Notes: generated by a model from the letters alone, not told the origin. 26,530 nt of DNA from Methanomicrobiales archaeon (GCA_012798365.1 JAAZNH010000164.1:1-26530); one strand, 5' to 3'; shown: positions 1-7,418, counted from the first letter of the stretch. Numbers and translations are program-made.

Positions 1-88
1 ACCGTGCGGCGATTGCCTGCAACCCGTGCAGGGGAGGAATTGAGATGAGGGGGGCGGCCCGGACGAATCCGTACATTCCACGGAGAGG

Positions 89-190
89 ATGGTGGTTCTG
101 CTTCCCCTGTTGCCAGGTCCGGTTGCATACGGACTGCTGATTTCCCATGACTTTGTCCTGGCGTCTGCCGGTGCTGCGATACCCGTGTAA
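89..190 (+). pseudogene. Possible remnant of a membrane protein (fragment 1)
   Basis: An ATG at 89 opens 33 codons ending in TAA at 188-190. The peptide is very hydrophobic (MVVLLPLLPGPVAYG, then LLISHDFVLASAGAAIPV) and resembles a transmembrane segment. It is too short and isolated to call a gene. A second hydrophobic fragment follows at 237-359, so the two may be pieces of one decayed membrane protein. No family is recognised. Chance open frames in GC-rich DNA are an equally good explanation. Confidence 0.15.
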
Positions 191-236
191 CCTGCCAGAA
201 TCCTGCCGGAAAAACCGGGATAACGGACTTGTCTAG

Positions 237-359
237 GTTGTTGTGGGTGTGGTAAACCCCGATGACCGGACAGGTCATCAGGCAGGCTGGATCGCAGGTA
301 TCACTGCAGCCGGTATCATGTTCCGGACCGGACTGCCCCCATCTCTCATGTATGGATAA
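237..359 (+). pseudogene. Possible remnant of a membrane protein (fragment 2)
   Basis: The frame is open from just after a TAG at 234-236 to a TAA at 357-359. It gives about 40 residues with protein-like composition, including VVNPDDRTGHQAGW followed by IAGITAAGIMFRTG. A polar loop leading into a hydrophobic segment is typical of membrane proteins. There is no good start codon or Shine-Dalgarno site. It lies in a different frame from the fragment at 89-190. Function unknown; it may not be coding. Confidence 0.15.
261..279. repeat. Inverted repeat, 7-bp arms
   Basis: GATGACC and GGTCATC are perfect reverse complements separated by GGACA. It is one of three hairpins in the gene-poor start of the window. 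It could be a protein-binding dyad or an RNA stem; nothing more can be said. Confidence 0.5.
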
Positions 360-378
360 TCCCCGGAAGGACCGGGGA
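360..378. repeat. GC-rich hairpin, 7-bp stem
   Basis: TCCCCGG and CCGGGGA are perfect reverse complements around an AAGGA loop, giving a very stable stem. No T-run follows, so it is not a classical terminator. Confidence 0.55.
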
Positions 379-402
379 CGATAGGGAGTGCAGTTGTTGC
401 TT

Positions 403-444
403 TTTGCAGGGGAGTCCCTTCGGGTGTGCTGGCTCCACTGCAAA
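403..444. repeat. Long imperfect hairpin, 12-bp arms
   Basis: The arms TTTGCAGGGGAG (403-414) and CTCCACTGCAAA (433-444) pair at 11 of 12 positions around an 18-nt loop. The loop itself contains a mini-hairpin, CCC-TTC-GGG. It lies about 160 nt upstream of the lipoprotein start. It may be an RNA structure or the remains of a small element. Confidence 0.55.
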
Positions 445-605
445 TAATACTCAATACGGGTTTGTATTTAGTAAAATCGCAAGATAATAAGGCAAATCGT
501 TAATGCATGGCAATAGCGGGGATTTTTTTTTACAACCGCAGCCCGAATCTGAACATGGCGGGACGATGAATAAACCCTTAATCCCTGCCCGTGCAATGCA
601 ATGGC

Positions 606-1109
606 ATGAAGACAGGTCCGCTTTCCCTTCCGGTCATCCTCCTCGCACTTATGCTCGCGGTCGGCATCCTTGCCGCAGGGTGCACAAACCCGCCGGCCCA
701 GCCCCCGGTCGTTCCTCCGGCCTCACCCCCGACCCTGGCAGTGACACCGGTGTCCAGCCCGCTCCCCCCGTCGCCGTCCTGTTCGCTCGTACCGGGCCCC
801 ACGCAGGTGGTGCCTGACTATGAATCGGTCAGCATTACCGTGGATCGGAATACGATCTCCGAGAGCCCGACCATCACCACGACCTTCAATGGCGGCAAAG
901 GCCTTGGGATGGTCCAGACCATGACGGTGACCCTGATCCGGTCGGACTGCCAGCAGGATGTCCAGGTCCGTGAGGACCCGGGCATCGGCACGAGCGTTAC
1001 ACAGATGGGGACCACGGGGACCGACCGGGTTGTTGTCAGCGTGGTGATGACATCCGGTGACCCGTATACGGTGATTGACGGGCTCTATCCGTTTGCACCA
1101 AAACTCTAA
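606..1109 (+). CDS. Secreted lipoprotein, function unknown
   Basis: This is a 167-residue protein starting at ATG 606; an in-frame GTG at 591 is possible but would put extra polar residues before the signal peptide. It has a positively charged start (MK), a hydrophobic core, and a lipobox ILAAGC with the acceptor cysteine at residue 26. This predicts export and lipid anchoring on the outer face of the membrane. Residues 28-63 are proline-rich, probably a linker. The rest (about 70-167) alternates hydrophobic and Thr/Ser residues like a small beta domain. Lipoproteins of this layout are common in Methanomicrobiales, but no functional family is recognised. It is monocistronic, with a T-run following the stop. 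Confidence 0.75.
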   Translation: MKTGPLSLPVILLALMLAVGILAAGCTNPPAQPPVVPPASPPTLAVTPVSSPLPPSPSCSLVPGPTQVVPDYESVSITVDRNTISESPTITTTFNGGKGLGMVQTMTVTLIRSDCQQDVQVREDPGIGTSVTQMGTTGTDRVVVSVVMTSGDPYTVIDGLYPFAPKL

Positions 1110-1114
1110 CCTTG

Positions 1115-1119
1115 TTTTT
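1115..1119 (+). terminator. T-run terminator after lipoprotein gene
   Basis: Five T residues lie within 10 nt of the TAA stop. Archaeal RNA polymerase terminates on T-runs without needing a hairpin. The assignment is by position only. Confidence 0.4.
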
Positions 1120-1190
1120 CACAAAAAACGAGAGAATTGAGGGATAATCGGATTCGCCCCGCACCCGAAATGGAGGGGGCCTTCAGCCCG

Positions 1191-2354
1191 TTACGCTTCC
1201 TTCCACTCGCTCATCAGGTATTCGTAGGCTTCAAGCGCTGCCTTTGCCCCGTCGCCGGCTGCAATGATGATCTGCTTGCTTTTGACGTTCGTGGCATCGC
1301 CGGCTGCAAAGATGCCTGGCACACTGGTCCGGCCATTGACGTCAACAACAATCTCCTTCCTGCCGTTGAGCTGCACCAGGTCAGCAACGATATCCGTGTT
1401 GGGCAGCCAGCCGATCTCGATGAAGACCCCGTCGAGATCGATCGCCTTCTCGATGCCCTGGTCATCCCGGATCGTGATACCCGAGAGGAACTTCTCGCCA
1501 CGCAGGGCGGTTATCTGCGAGCCGGTATGGACCGTGATATTGGATTTGGTCTTCATCTTCTCAACGTACACCGGGTCGGCACGGAGGGAATGCCGGACGA
1601 TCAGGTCAACAGATTCGGCGATCCCGCTCATCTCGATCGCGGTCTGGAGCGCCGAGTTGCCGCCCCCCACAACCGCGATCCGCTTGCCCCTGTACAGCGG
1701 GCCGTCGCAGGTGGAGCAGATTGAGAGGCCGCGGCCCAGGTACTGCTCCTCGTTTGCCACCCCGAGTTTCCGTGGCCGGTTGCCCTGGGTAAGGATGATC
1801 GCTTTTGCCCGGCCCTCGCTGTTGGACGCGGTCCGCACCCGGAAGAGGTTGCCTTCCTTTGCGATCGAGACCACGCGGTCAAGTTCGAGCCGGATGTTCA
1901 GGTTGCGGGCCTGCTCCTCGAACTTCTTCATCAGGTCCTCGCCGGTCACCATCCGGTAGCCCATGTAGTTCTCGATCGCCCAGGACTCAAGGGCCTGCCC
2001 GCCGATGTTTTCCGAAAGGACAATGGTGTTGAGCATCTTCCTGCCGCAATAGACTGCCGCGGTAAGGCCGGCCGGGCCGGCTCCTACGATCAGCACATCG
2101 AACGCATCGCTGGTGTCCGGTATACCGAAGAGCTGGTTGAGCCGCTGGGAATCGAACCCGACAATGACCTCGTCGTCAACCGTGATCACCGGCACACCGC
2201 GCTGGCCGGACAGATCGATCATCTTCTTTGCTGCTTCAATATCAGCCCCGACATCGATGCTCTCGTACGGTACCTTGTACTTGTCGAGAAACGCTTTTGC
2301 CATCCGGCAGTACGGGCAGTTCTGCGTTGAATAGACGACAACTTTACTCATCAT
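1191..2354 (-). CDS. Glutaredoxin-thioredoxin reductase fusion
   Basis: This protein has about 386 residues from the second of two tandem ATGs (2354 or 2351). Residues 1-77 are a glutaredoxin/NrdH-like domain with CPYC at 12-15 and the cis-proline region GVPVI. Residues 84-386 are a thioredoxin reductase: FAD motif GAGPAG (90-95), redox-active CSTC (212-215), second Rossmann motif GGGNSA (229-234) and C-terminal FAD motif GIFAAGDAT. It should pass electrons from a reduced nucleotide or deazaflavin through FAD and CSTC to its own glutaredoxin domain, much as AhpF does. The HRRxxxR motif that binds the 2'-phosphate of NADPH is absent (IVRHSLRA around 251-258), so NADPH is not an obvious donor. 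A TATA box 24 nt upstream implies a leaderless mRNA. Likely partners are the peroxiredoxin and CcdA-type protein in this window (inference). Confidence 0.93.
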   Translation of the reverse strand: MMSKVVVYSTQNCPYCRMAKAFLDKYKVPYESIDVGADIEAAKKMIDLSGQRGVPVITVDDEVIVGFDSQRLNQLFGIPDTSDAFDVLIVGAGPAGLTAAVYCGRKMLNTIVLSENIGGQALESWAIENYMGYRMVTGEDLMKKFEEQARNLNIRLELDRVVSIAKEGNLFRVRTASNSEGRAKAIILTQGNRPRKLGVANEEQYLGRGLSICSTCDGPLYRGKRIAVVGGGNSALQTAIEMSGIAESVDLIVRHSLRADPVYVEKMKTKSNITVHTGSQITALRGEKFLSGITIRDDQGIEKAIDLDGVFIEIGWLPNTDIVADLVQLNGRKEIVVDVNGRTSVPGIFAAGDATNVKSKQIIIAAGDGAKAALEAYEYLMSEWKEA

Positions 2355-2374
2355 GCCAAAAATGAGCCGGGACG

Positions 2375-2381
2375 ATATAAA
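2375..2381 (-). promoter_or_regulatory. TATA box for reductase fusion
   Basis: TTTATAT on the minus strand is centred about 24 nt before the ATG at 2354. This fits an archaeal promoter giving a leaderless transcript. Confidence 0.6.
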
Positions 2382-2393
2382 GATACCGGCCGG

Positions 2394-2415
2394 CACACCG
2401 CTGTACAGCGGTGTG
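2394..2415. promoter_or_regulatory. Perfect 22-bp palindrome between divergent genes
   Basis: The half-site ACAGCGGTGTG (2405-2415) is preceded immediately by its exact reverse complement (2394-2404), with no spacer and no mismatch. It lies upstream of the TATA box of the reductase fusion and upstream of the likely promoter of the LamG gene. This is where an operator for a dimeric regulator shared by two divergent promoters would sit. The regulator is unknown. Confidence 0.6.
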
Positions 2416-2478
2416 GGAAGGACATACCTGCGCAATAATCTTTTTACACAAAACTCCAATACAGCATTGAAAGGAGGT

Positions 2479-3858
2479 TTGACGATCGTTCCTGCACAAG
2501 GGAAGTACCGCCCCGCAATCCTCGCGTGCCTGGTACTCTGCATTGCACTTCCCGGCGTTATGGCCCTTGGTCCCGTAAACGAGGGTCTCGATCCGGTCGT
2601 CTATCTCAACTTCAATGAGGGCAGCGGGCTGGTTGCGCTCGATGCCTCCGGTCATGGCAGCGCCGGGTTGCTGCATAATGTCTCGCGGGCCGAGAGCGGC
2701 AGCTGCGGTGGGGCGCTTTCCTTTGACCGCATGGATAACTATGTCAGCATCCCCTACCGGACTTCCAACCACCCGGAGAAAGCCGTCACGGTCTCGACAT
2801 GGTTCTACACCGACGCGTTTGAGCCCCGGGACCTCATCTCCACGTATTACAACGGCGGATACCGGCTCGGGTTCGGGGATGGCAACGATCTCTACTGGAC
2901 CGTGAACCTGCGGGGCACCGGGGATGTCTCGGTCCCGGTCCGGCACGAGGGCATAACGCCCCGCCAGTGGCACTATGTCACCGCGATCTACGACGGGAAG
3001 AGTTCCCGGATCTACCTGGACGGGGCGCTCCGGAACCAGGTGAACGCGTCCGGCCCGATCGCGTACGAGGCGCAGAACTATGTCATGCTCGGGGCCGCTG
3101 CAGGAGCCCATGATACGCCCGATCCCGCCTGCCCGCGCTACTTCCACGGCGGGATGGACGAAGTACGGATCTATGACCAGGCAATCCCGTACAGCCAGAT
3201 CATGGATGACCGGTTCCGGTGTTCGCAGGAGCCGGTCGCTCCCTCGCCCCTGATCCCGGATGCGGAATCCCCTGCCACACGCTGCACGGTCCAGTCAGGA
3301 TCCCTTCTCCTGGGACCGGGCGAGGTGGCAACCCGCACCCTCCTCTTCACGGACCGGAACATGACCGGAACGTGGCAGGTCAGCCTGCAGCCGGGGTCAA
3401 AGCTTATCGTGACAGCCCGTGACCAGTACGCCCAGAGTTACCCGGACGCCTGGTACATTGAACTTGCGGATGAGAACGGCCGGATCGACAGGACCATCGC
3501 GTTTCCCAATACCCACAATGCCCCGGTGGAAGGCACCATCCCGAATGGCAAAGCAACCGTCAGCATAAAGTACTTCGATGGAAAGGAGCGGTTCCCGGCA
3601 ACCTTGGCGATCCAGTTCTCATCCATTGCCCCGCCCCCGCCTCCTCCTCCGGAGATCATCCCCCAGCCCTTCCTCAACCCAATCATAGTGATCTACTCGG
3701 CGTCATGGGCCACCATCATCGCCCTGATTCTCGTGATGCTCTGGCTGCGGAAGCGCAACCACAACAAAGTCTCTGACAAAACATCCCCAAAGACCGGGGC
3801 AGAGGAAGCAACACCTGAAGAAAAGCCGGAAAACAATAACGGAAAGAAGGACGAATAA
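2479..3858 (+). CDS. LamG-domain surface protein with C-terminal membrane anchor
   Basis: From TTG 2479 this is about 459 residues. The start is uncertain: a strong Shine-Dalgarno AAAGGAGGT abuts this TTG, another TTG lies at 2467, and the ATG at 2353 would overlap the divergent gene and its promoter. An N-terminal signal peptide (hydrophobic AILACLVLCIALPGVMA) precedes a concanavalin A-like LamG domain (VVYLNFNEGSG through HGGMDEVRIYDQAI), usually a carbohydrate or protein ligand-binding beta-sandwich. A second beta-rich region follows, then a proline linker (seven consecutive P), one membrane segment (IIVIYSASWATIIALILVMLWL) and a charged cytoplasmic tail of about 36 residues. The protein should be displayed on the cell surface. 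Substrate unknown; no catalytic motif is seen. Confidence 0.85.
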   Translation: MTIVPAQGKYRPAILACLVLCIALPGVMALGPVNEGLDPVVYLNFNEGSGLVALDASGHGSAGLLHNVSRAESGSCGGALSFDRMDNYVSIPYRTSNHPEKAVTVSTWFYTDAFEPRDLISTYYNGGYRLGFGDGNDLYWTVNLRGTGDVSVPVRHEGITPRQWHYVTAIYDGKSSRIYLDGALRNQVNASGPIAYEAQNYVMLGAAAGAHDTPDPACPRYFHGGMDEVRIYDQAIPYSQIMDDRFRCSQEPVAPSPLIPDAESPATRCTVQSGSLLLGPGEVATRTLLFTDRNMTGTWQVSLQPGSKLIVTARDQYAQSYPDAWYIELADENGRIDRTIAFPNTHNAPVEGTIPNGKATVSIKYFDGKERFPATLAIQFSSIAPPPPPPPEIIPQPFLNPIIVIYSASWATIIALILVMLWLRKRNHNKVSDKTSPKTGAEEATPEEKPENNNGKKDE

Positions 3859-3865
3859 AAAAAGA

Positions 3866-4369
3866 TCAGAGGGTTACTTCCCGGAACTGCTTGGCAAAGA
3901 CGCCGCAGATCGGGCACTTGTCCGGGACCTTGCCGATCTCGATGTTCCCGCAGACCGGGCAGAGGAAGACCTTCTCGCGTCCGAGATCCTGTTTTGCCTT
4001 GATCGCGGCAAGGGCTTTTTTATACAGGCCGGCATGGACTTCTTCGGCCTTCATGGCGTGGGTGAAGGCAAGGACGGCATCCGTGCGTTTCTCCGCCTCG
4101 GCTTCCTTGATGAAGGCAGGATACATGCTCTCGAACTCGTGGGTCTCGCCCTCGACACTTGCCTCAAGGTTCTTCTCGGTGCTCTGGATCGTGGTGAGGA
4201 CTTTTAAGAGCTTCTTTGCATGGATCGCTTCTGCTTCCGATGCGGCCTTGAAAAGCGTTGCAATGCCCTTGTATCCTTCCTCTGCAGCCTTCTCGGAAAA
4301 GGCCAGGTACTTGCGGTTCGCCTGCGATTCACCCGCAAGCGCTTCCTTTGCATTCTCGATTGTTGCCAT
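3866..4369 (-). CDS. rbr: Rubrerythrin
   Basis: A 167-residue non-haem di-iron peroxidase. The N-terminal ferritin-like helical domain (1-130) carries the iron ligands E14, E47-x2-H50 and E109/E110 with H112. The C-terminal rubredoxin-like domain has CPVC (137-140) and CPIC (152-155) for one Fe(Cys)4 centre. Rubrerythrins reduce hydrogen peroxide to water in the cytoplasm of anaerobes, taking electrons from rubredoxin-type donors. The gene is monocistronic with a TATA-like element 29 nt before the ATG. Its stop lies 7 nt from the stop of the convergent LamG gene. It belongs functionally with the peroxide-defence genes at 7-10.5 kb. Confidence 0.97.
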   Translation of the reverse strand: MATIENAKEALAGESQANRKYLAFSEKAAEEGYKGIATLFKAASEAEAIHAKKLLKVLTTIQSTEKNLEASVEGETHEFESMYPAFIKEAEAEKRTDAVLAFTHAMKAEEVHAGLYKKALAAIKAKQDLGREKVFLCPVCGNIEIGKVPDKCPICGVFAKQFREVTL

Positions 4370-4393
4370 ACGTCAAGGATTGGCAGTTCTGGA

Positions 4394-4401
4394 AATTTAA
4401 A
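4394..4401 (-). promoter_or_regulatory. TATA box for rubrerythrin
   Basis: TTTAAATT on the minus strand is centred about 29 nt before the start codon, with no Shine-Dalgarno site. This suggests a leaderless or nearly leaderless mRNA. Confidence 0.5.
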
Positions 4402-4434
4402 GATTCTTTATGCGGCAGTGTTCACAGTATAATT

Positions 4435-4443
4435 TTTATAAAA
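4435..4443 (+). promoter_or_regulatory. TATA box for radC
   Basis: TTTATAAAA is a strong archaeal TATA element. Transcription would start near 4464, leaving a leader of about 70 nt before ATG 4534, which has its own GGGAG Shine-Dalgarno site at 4520-4524. Confidence 0.5.
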
Positions 4444-4533
4444 TACAAAACAACATTATCTTTCACAGCAGGCCCGGCCCCGGTTTCCGGTGAGCGGGAG
4501 CAGGCACAGCCGGCCTGACTGGGAGCCAGATCC

Positions 4534-5199
4534 ATGAAGAAGATGAAGGATATCCCCCTGGCTGACCGGCCCCGGGAGAAGATTGCCCGCAAAGGGGCGG
4601 GGGCGCTCAAAGACGAGGAACTCATCGAGGCTATCATCGGGCGGGGGACCCGGACGCGCGATGTCCGGACCATCGCCCGGGAGATCTGCGGCCGCGTGGG
4701 GGAACACAAGTCAGCGCTCCGGTACGATGACCTTGCCATGCTCGACGGGGTCGGGCCCACAAAAGCCTCCCAGATCCTTGCCTGCTTCGAACTCGGGCGC
4801 CGGTATTTCGCCCCGGCTGACTCCTGTCCGAAAGTCACAAAACCGGAGGATATCCTCCCGCTGGTGCCGGATCTCGCCTTGCGGAGGCAGGAACATTTCA
4901 TCTGCATCACCCTCAACGGGGCCGGCGAGGTGCTGGGCAACCGGATCATCACCGTGGGGCTCTTAAACCACAGCCTGGTCCACCCCCGCGAGGTCTTTGC
5001 CGACGCGATCACGGACCGGGCAGCCTCGGTCATCTGTGTCCACAATCACCCGTCCGGCTCCCTTGAACCCAGCTCCCAGGACATTGCCATCACCCGCCAG
5101 CTGAAAGAAGCGGGTGCACTGGTCGGCATTCCCCTCATCGATCACATCATTGTTGCCCGGGGCGGGCACCTGAGCATGCGGGAACGCGGCCTGATCTGA
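4534..5199 (+). CDS. radC: RadC-family JAB/MPN domain protein
   Basis: A 221-residue protein of the full RadC (UPF0758) layout. The N-terminal helix-hairpin-helix-like region (about 1-90) contains DGVGPTKA. The C-terminal JAB1/MPN metalloprotease-like domain has the zinc motif H170-N-H172-P-S-G followed by S181-x-D183. Despite the name, the family has no proven DNA-repair role; its biochemical function is unsettled. ATG 4534 has a well-spaced GGGAG; an internal ATG at codon 4 is also possible. RadC is mainly bacterial and patchy in archaea, so old transfer is possible (inference). It stands alone between rubrerythrin and a sensor kinase. Confidence 0.93.
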   Translation: MKKMKDIPLADRPREKIARKGAGALKDEELIEAIIGRGTRTRDVRTIAREICGRVGEHKSALRYDDLAMLDGVGPTKASQILACFELGRRYFAPADSCPKVTKPEDILPLVPDLALRRQEHFICITLNGAGEVLGNRIITVGLLNHSLVHPREVFADAITDRAASVICVHNHPSGSLEPSSQDIAITRQLKEAGALVGIPLIDHIIVARGGHLSMRERGLI

Positions 5200-5242
5200 G
5201 GACGCCCTGTTTCCGGCTCCTGCGGGCAGGGGTTTCCCCTCC

Positions 5243-5260
5243 GGTTCCTCCGCGGGAACC
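5243..5260. repeat. Inverted repeat downstream of radC
   Basis: GGTTCC (5243-5248) and GGAACC (5255-5260) pair around a 6-nt loop. It lies in the 140-nt gap between radC and the sensor kinase and could mark the end of the radC transcript. No T-run follows. Confidence 0.35.
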
Positions 5261-5277
5261 TGAGATTCCGGTTCGCT

Positions 5278-5286
5278 AATTTTATG
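5278..5286 (+). promoter_or_regulatory. Probable TATA box for receiver-PAS-kinase gene
   Basis: AATTTTATG predicts transcription from about 5308. That lies after the upstream ATG at 5294 and therefore favours a GTG start at 5330 or 5339. Confidence 0.4.
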
Positions 5287-5338
5287 TACTAGTATGATAA
5301 GTCTTCATCACGCGGAATCGAGATCCCGTGTGATCATC

Positions 5339-6784
5339 GTGGCACCTACATCCGTTCTCTTTGTCGATGACGAGCCGGTCCTCCGGGACGTGTCCAAGCG
5401 GTTTTTGGAGAAGGACAAGGATCTTGCCGTGGATACCTGTGCTTCCGCAAAAGAGGCTCTTGGGATCGTAAAAAAGAGACGCTACGATGTCATCGTCTCC
5501 GATTATGAGATGCCGGTGGTTGACGGGATCGAGTTTTTGAAACAACTGCGGGGCGAGGGCAACAGCACACCGTTCATCATCTTCTCCGGCAAGGGCCGCG
5601 AAGAGGTGGTCATCGAGGCCCTCAACAACGGGGCGGATTTTTACATCCAGAAAGGCGGGGATCCCAAGGCCCAGTTTGTTGAACTCAAGAACCAGATCCA
5701 GCACATCGACCAGCGCAAACGGGCGGAAGCCGCGCTGATGCAGAGCGAGGCCCGGTACCGCCTCATCACGGACAACATGAGCGATGCCGTCTGGCTCATG
5801 GACAAGAAGTTCCGGCTCACCTTCATCAGTCCGTCCTCCGAGCGCAAACGCGGGTTCTCCCAGCGGGAACTGCTCGATATGCCGTTTCCCCGGCACCTCA
5901 CGCCCGAGTCAAAAGCGATCTTCGAGAAGGTGTTTTCCGCCAACTTCACGGAAGAGCGGCTGGCCGACCAGGAATTATCCGTCTCGGCAACCGCGGAGCT
6001 TGAGTTTACCACAAAGGACGGCTCCACCTACTGGGCCGAGACAACGCTTTCCCTGATCCGGGATGCCGCAGGAAAGCCGTTTGGCTATGTCGGCATGGCC
6101 CGGGATGTCACCGAGCGCCGGAAAGCCGACGAGAAGATCCTGGCATCGCTGCACGAGAAGGAGATCCTGCTGCGGGAGATCCACCACCGGGTGAAAAACA
6201 ATCTCCAGATCATCGCAAGCCTTCTCTATCTCCAGTCGCTCAACATATCCGACTCTTTTACGATCGATATCCTCCGTGAGAGCCGGTCCCGGGTCAAGTC
6301 CATGGCCCTCATCCACGAGAAGCTGTACCGGTCAGAAGACCTTGCCCTGATCCCGTTTGCCACGTATCTTGAGAGCCTCATCGAGAACCTCAAGGAGGCC
6401 TATGGCATCACGGACGAGACCGTGTCGATCAGCGTAACGATCGATCCTCCCGATCTCTCCCTCAACATCGAGACCGGTATCCCGTGCGGGCTCATTGTCA
6501 ACGAGCTGATCTCCAATTCCATGAAACATGCGTTCCGCAAGGGCACAAAAGGGGCCATCACCATCACCGTGCGCCAGACGTCCCCGTACGAGTACACCAT
6601 GACCATCGGCGACAACGGGCCGGGCTTTCCCAAGGACGTGGACTTCAAAAACACGACATCGCTTGGCCTACAGCTGGTCAACAACCTTGTCACCCAGCTG
6701 GACGGGGACATCAGCCTTGACTGCACCAAAGGGTCGGTGTTTACCATGCACCTCAAGGCTATCGAGGATTACACAAAAAAATAA
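5339..6784 (+). CDS. Receiver-PAS-histidine kinase (HisKA_2 type)
   Basis: A soluble signalling protein of about 481 residues from GTG 5339; an upstream ATG at 5294 would add 15 residues (numbering below uses that ATG). A receiver domain comes first: acidic pair D25-D26, phospho-acceptor D70 (VSDYEMP), S98 and K120. A PAS domain follows (about 151-275), then a HisKA_2 dimerisation/phosphotransfer domain with EIHHRVKNN (H297/H298), and a HATPase with N-box NELISNSMKHAF (403-414) and DNGPGFP (440-446). It has no membrane segment, so it senses a cytoplasmic signal or receives phosphate from another kinase. GTGATC at 5330-5335 can act as Shine-Dalgarno for 5339. Multi-domain orphan kinases like this are abundant in Methanomicrobiales. 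No dedicated partner is adjacent. Confidence 0.92.
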   Translation: MAPTSVLFVDDEPVLRDVSKRFLEKDKDLAVDTCASAKEALGIVKKRRYDVIVSDYEMPVVDGIEFLKQLRGEGNSTPFIIFSGKGREEVVIEALNNGADFYIQKGGDPKAQFVELKNQIQHIDQRKRAEAALMQSEARYRLITDNMSDAVWLMDKKFRLTFISPSSERKRGFSQRELLDMPFPRHLTPESKAIFEKVFSANFTEERLADQELSVSATAELEFTTKDGSTYWAETTLSLIRDAAGKPFGYVGMARDVTERRKADEKILASLHEKEILLREIHHRVKNNLQIIASLLYLQSLNISDSFTIDILRESRSRVKSMALIHEKLYRSEDLALIPFATYLESLIENLKEAYGITDETVSISVTIDPPDLSLNIETGIPCGLIVNELISNSMKHAFRKGTKGAITITVRQTSPYEYTMTIGDNGPGFPKDVDFKNTTSLGLQLVNNLVTQLDGDISLDCTKGSVFTMHLKAIEDYTKK

Positions 6785-6802
6785 CGGGGGTTGCGGCCCG
6801 GA

Positions 6803-7396
6803 TCAGGGGTTGAAGCGTTTTCCCATCGCCCTGCCTTTTTCATATGCGGACGAGAGGAGATCTTTCCTTGTCGTGATGTCCATAATCGTATCCATGTCGC
6901 TGATGAGGAGCTCATCGGTGTACGGGCAGTCTATGATGTCAAAGAAGGCCCGGGCGGTCAGCTTCGCGCCCACGAACACATCAGGGATCTTCATCCCGGA
7001 GATGCAGATGAAAAGCCCTTTCCGGTTCTTCTTCTGCGCCGGCTCAATCAGCGGGGTTTTGCGGACATATTTTGCCATGAAAAAGACCTGGCACCGGTCC
7101 ATGAAACTCTTGAGCTTCCCCGGGATTCCCATGGTCATGACCGGGGTTGCGATGATGACGCTGTCAGCACTGCGGACCTTTGCATAGAGCTGCTGCATGT
7201 CATCGTCCATGATGCAGGTGTCGTGCTCTTTACAGAACATCATCTCCATGCAGGGCTGGAAGTCAAGGTTTGCAAGGATGACGGTTTCCGTTGTGCAGCC
7301 GGCATCAGCAGCTCCCTTAAGGGCCGCTTCAAGAAGTTTTGCCGTATTGCCTTCCGGGAGGGGACTGCCGAGGATCCCGAGGATGGTGCCTGCCAT
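6803..7396 (-). CDS. NADPH-dependent FMN reductase/iron-sulfur flavoprotein paralogue lacking one cluster cysteine
   Basis: A 197-residue flavodoxin-fold protein. The N-terminal phosphate loop GSPLPEGNT (10-18) binds FMN. Iron-sulfur flavoproteins (Isf family) carry Cx2Cx2Cx5C for a 4Fe-4S cluster. Here the corresponding residues are C49, M52, C55 and C61, so the second ligand is methionine and the cluster may be absent, 3Fe-4S, or held differently. Isf proteins move electrons from ferredoxin and have been linked to oxygen and peroxide reduction in methanogens. The start at 7396 is supported by a TATA box 28 nt upstream and by alignment with the two paralogues at 9287 and 9918. It is divergent from the zinc ribbon gene and convergent with the sensor kinase. 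Confidence 0.88.
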   Translation of the reverse strand: MAGTILGILGSPLPEGNTAKLLEAALKGAADAGCTTETVILANLDFQPCMEMMFCKEHDTCIMDDDMQQLYAKVRSADSVIIATPVMTMGIPGKLKSFMDRCQVFFMAKYVRKTPLIEPAQKKNRKGLFICISGMKIPDVFVGAKLTARAFFDIIDCPYTDELLISDMDTIMDITTRKDLLSSAYEKGRAMGKRFNP

Positions 7397-7418
7397 ACTA
7401 CTACTCGGGAAAAATGTG

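Larger units (their letters stand above)
1..605. other. Gene-poor, hairpin-rich region
   Basis: No convincing intact gene is visible in these 605 bases. Short open stretches end after 30-40 codons (see the two remnant entries). Three inverted repeats stand out, at 261-279, 360-378 and 403-444. An A/T-rich stretch at about 455-500 could hold a promoter for the lipoprotein gene that follows. The first 43 bases could be the end of a gene starting outside the window: one frame reads through CGDC-like residues to a TGA at 41-43, but too little is visible to call it. Confidence 0.5.

Noticed and set aside
261..444. CRISPR-like repeats
   Set aside because: The repeats here are different hairpins, not regularly spaced copies of one sequence, and no cas genes are present.
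503..817. 104-codon open frame overlapping the lipoprotein gene start
   Set aside because: It overlaps the lipoprotein signal peptide in another frame and has arbitrary Pro/Arg/His-rich composition typical of a shadow frame.
2353..2478. N-terminal extension of the LamG protein to ATG 2353
   Set aside because: It would overlap the start codon, TATA box and palindrome of the divergent reductase gene, and would bury the signal peptide 50 residues inside.
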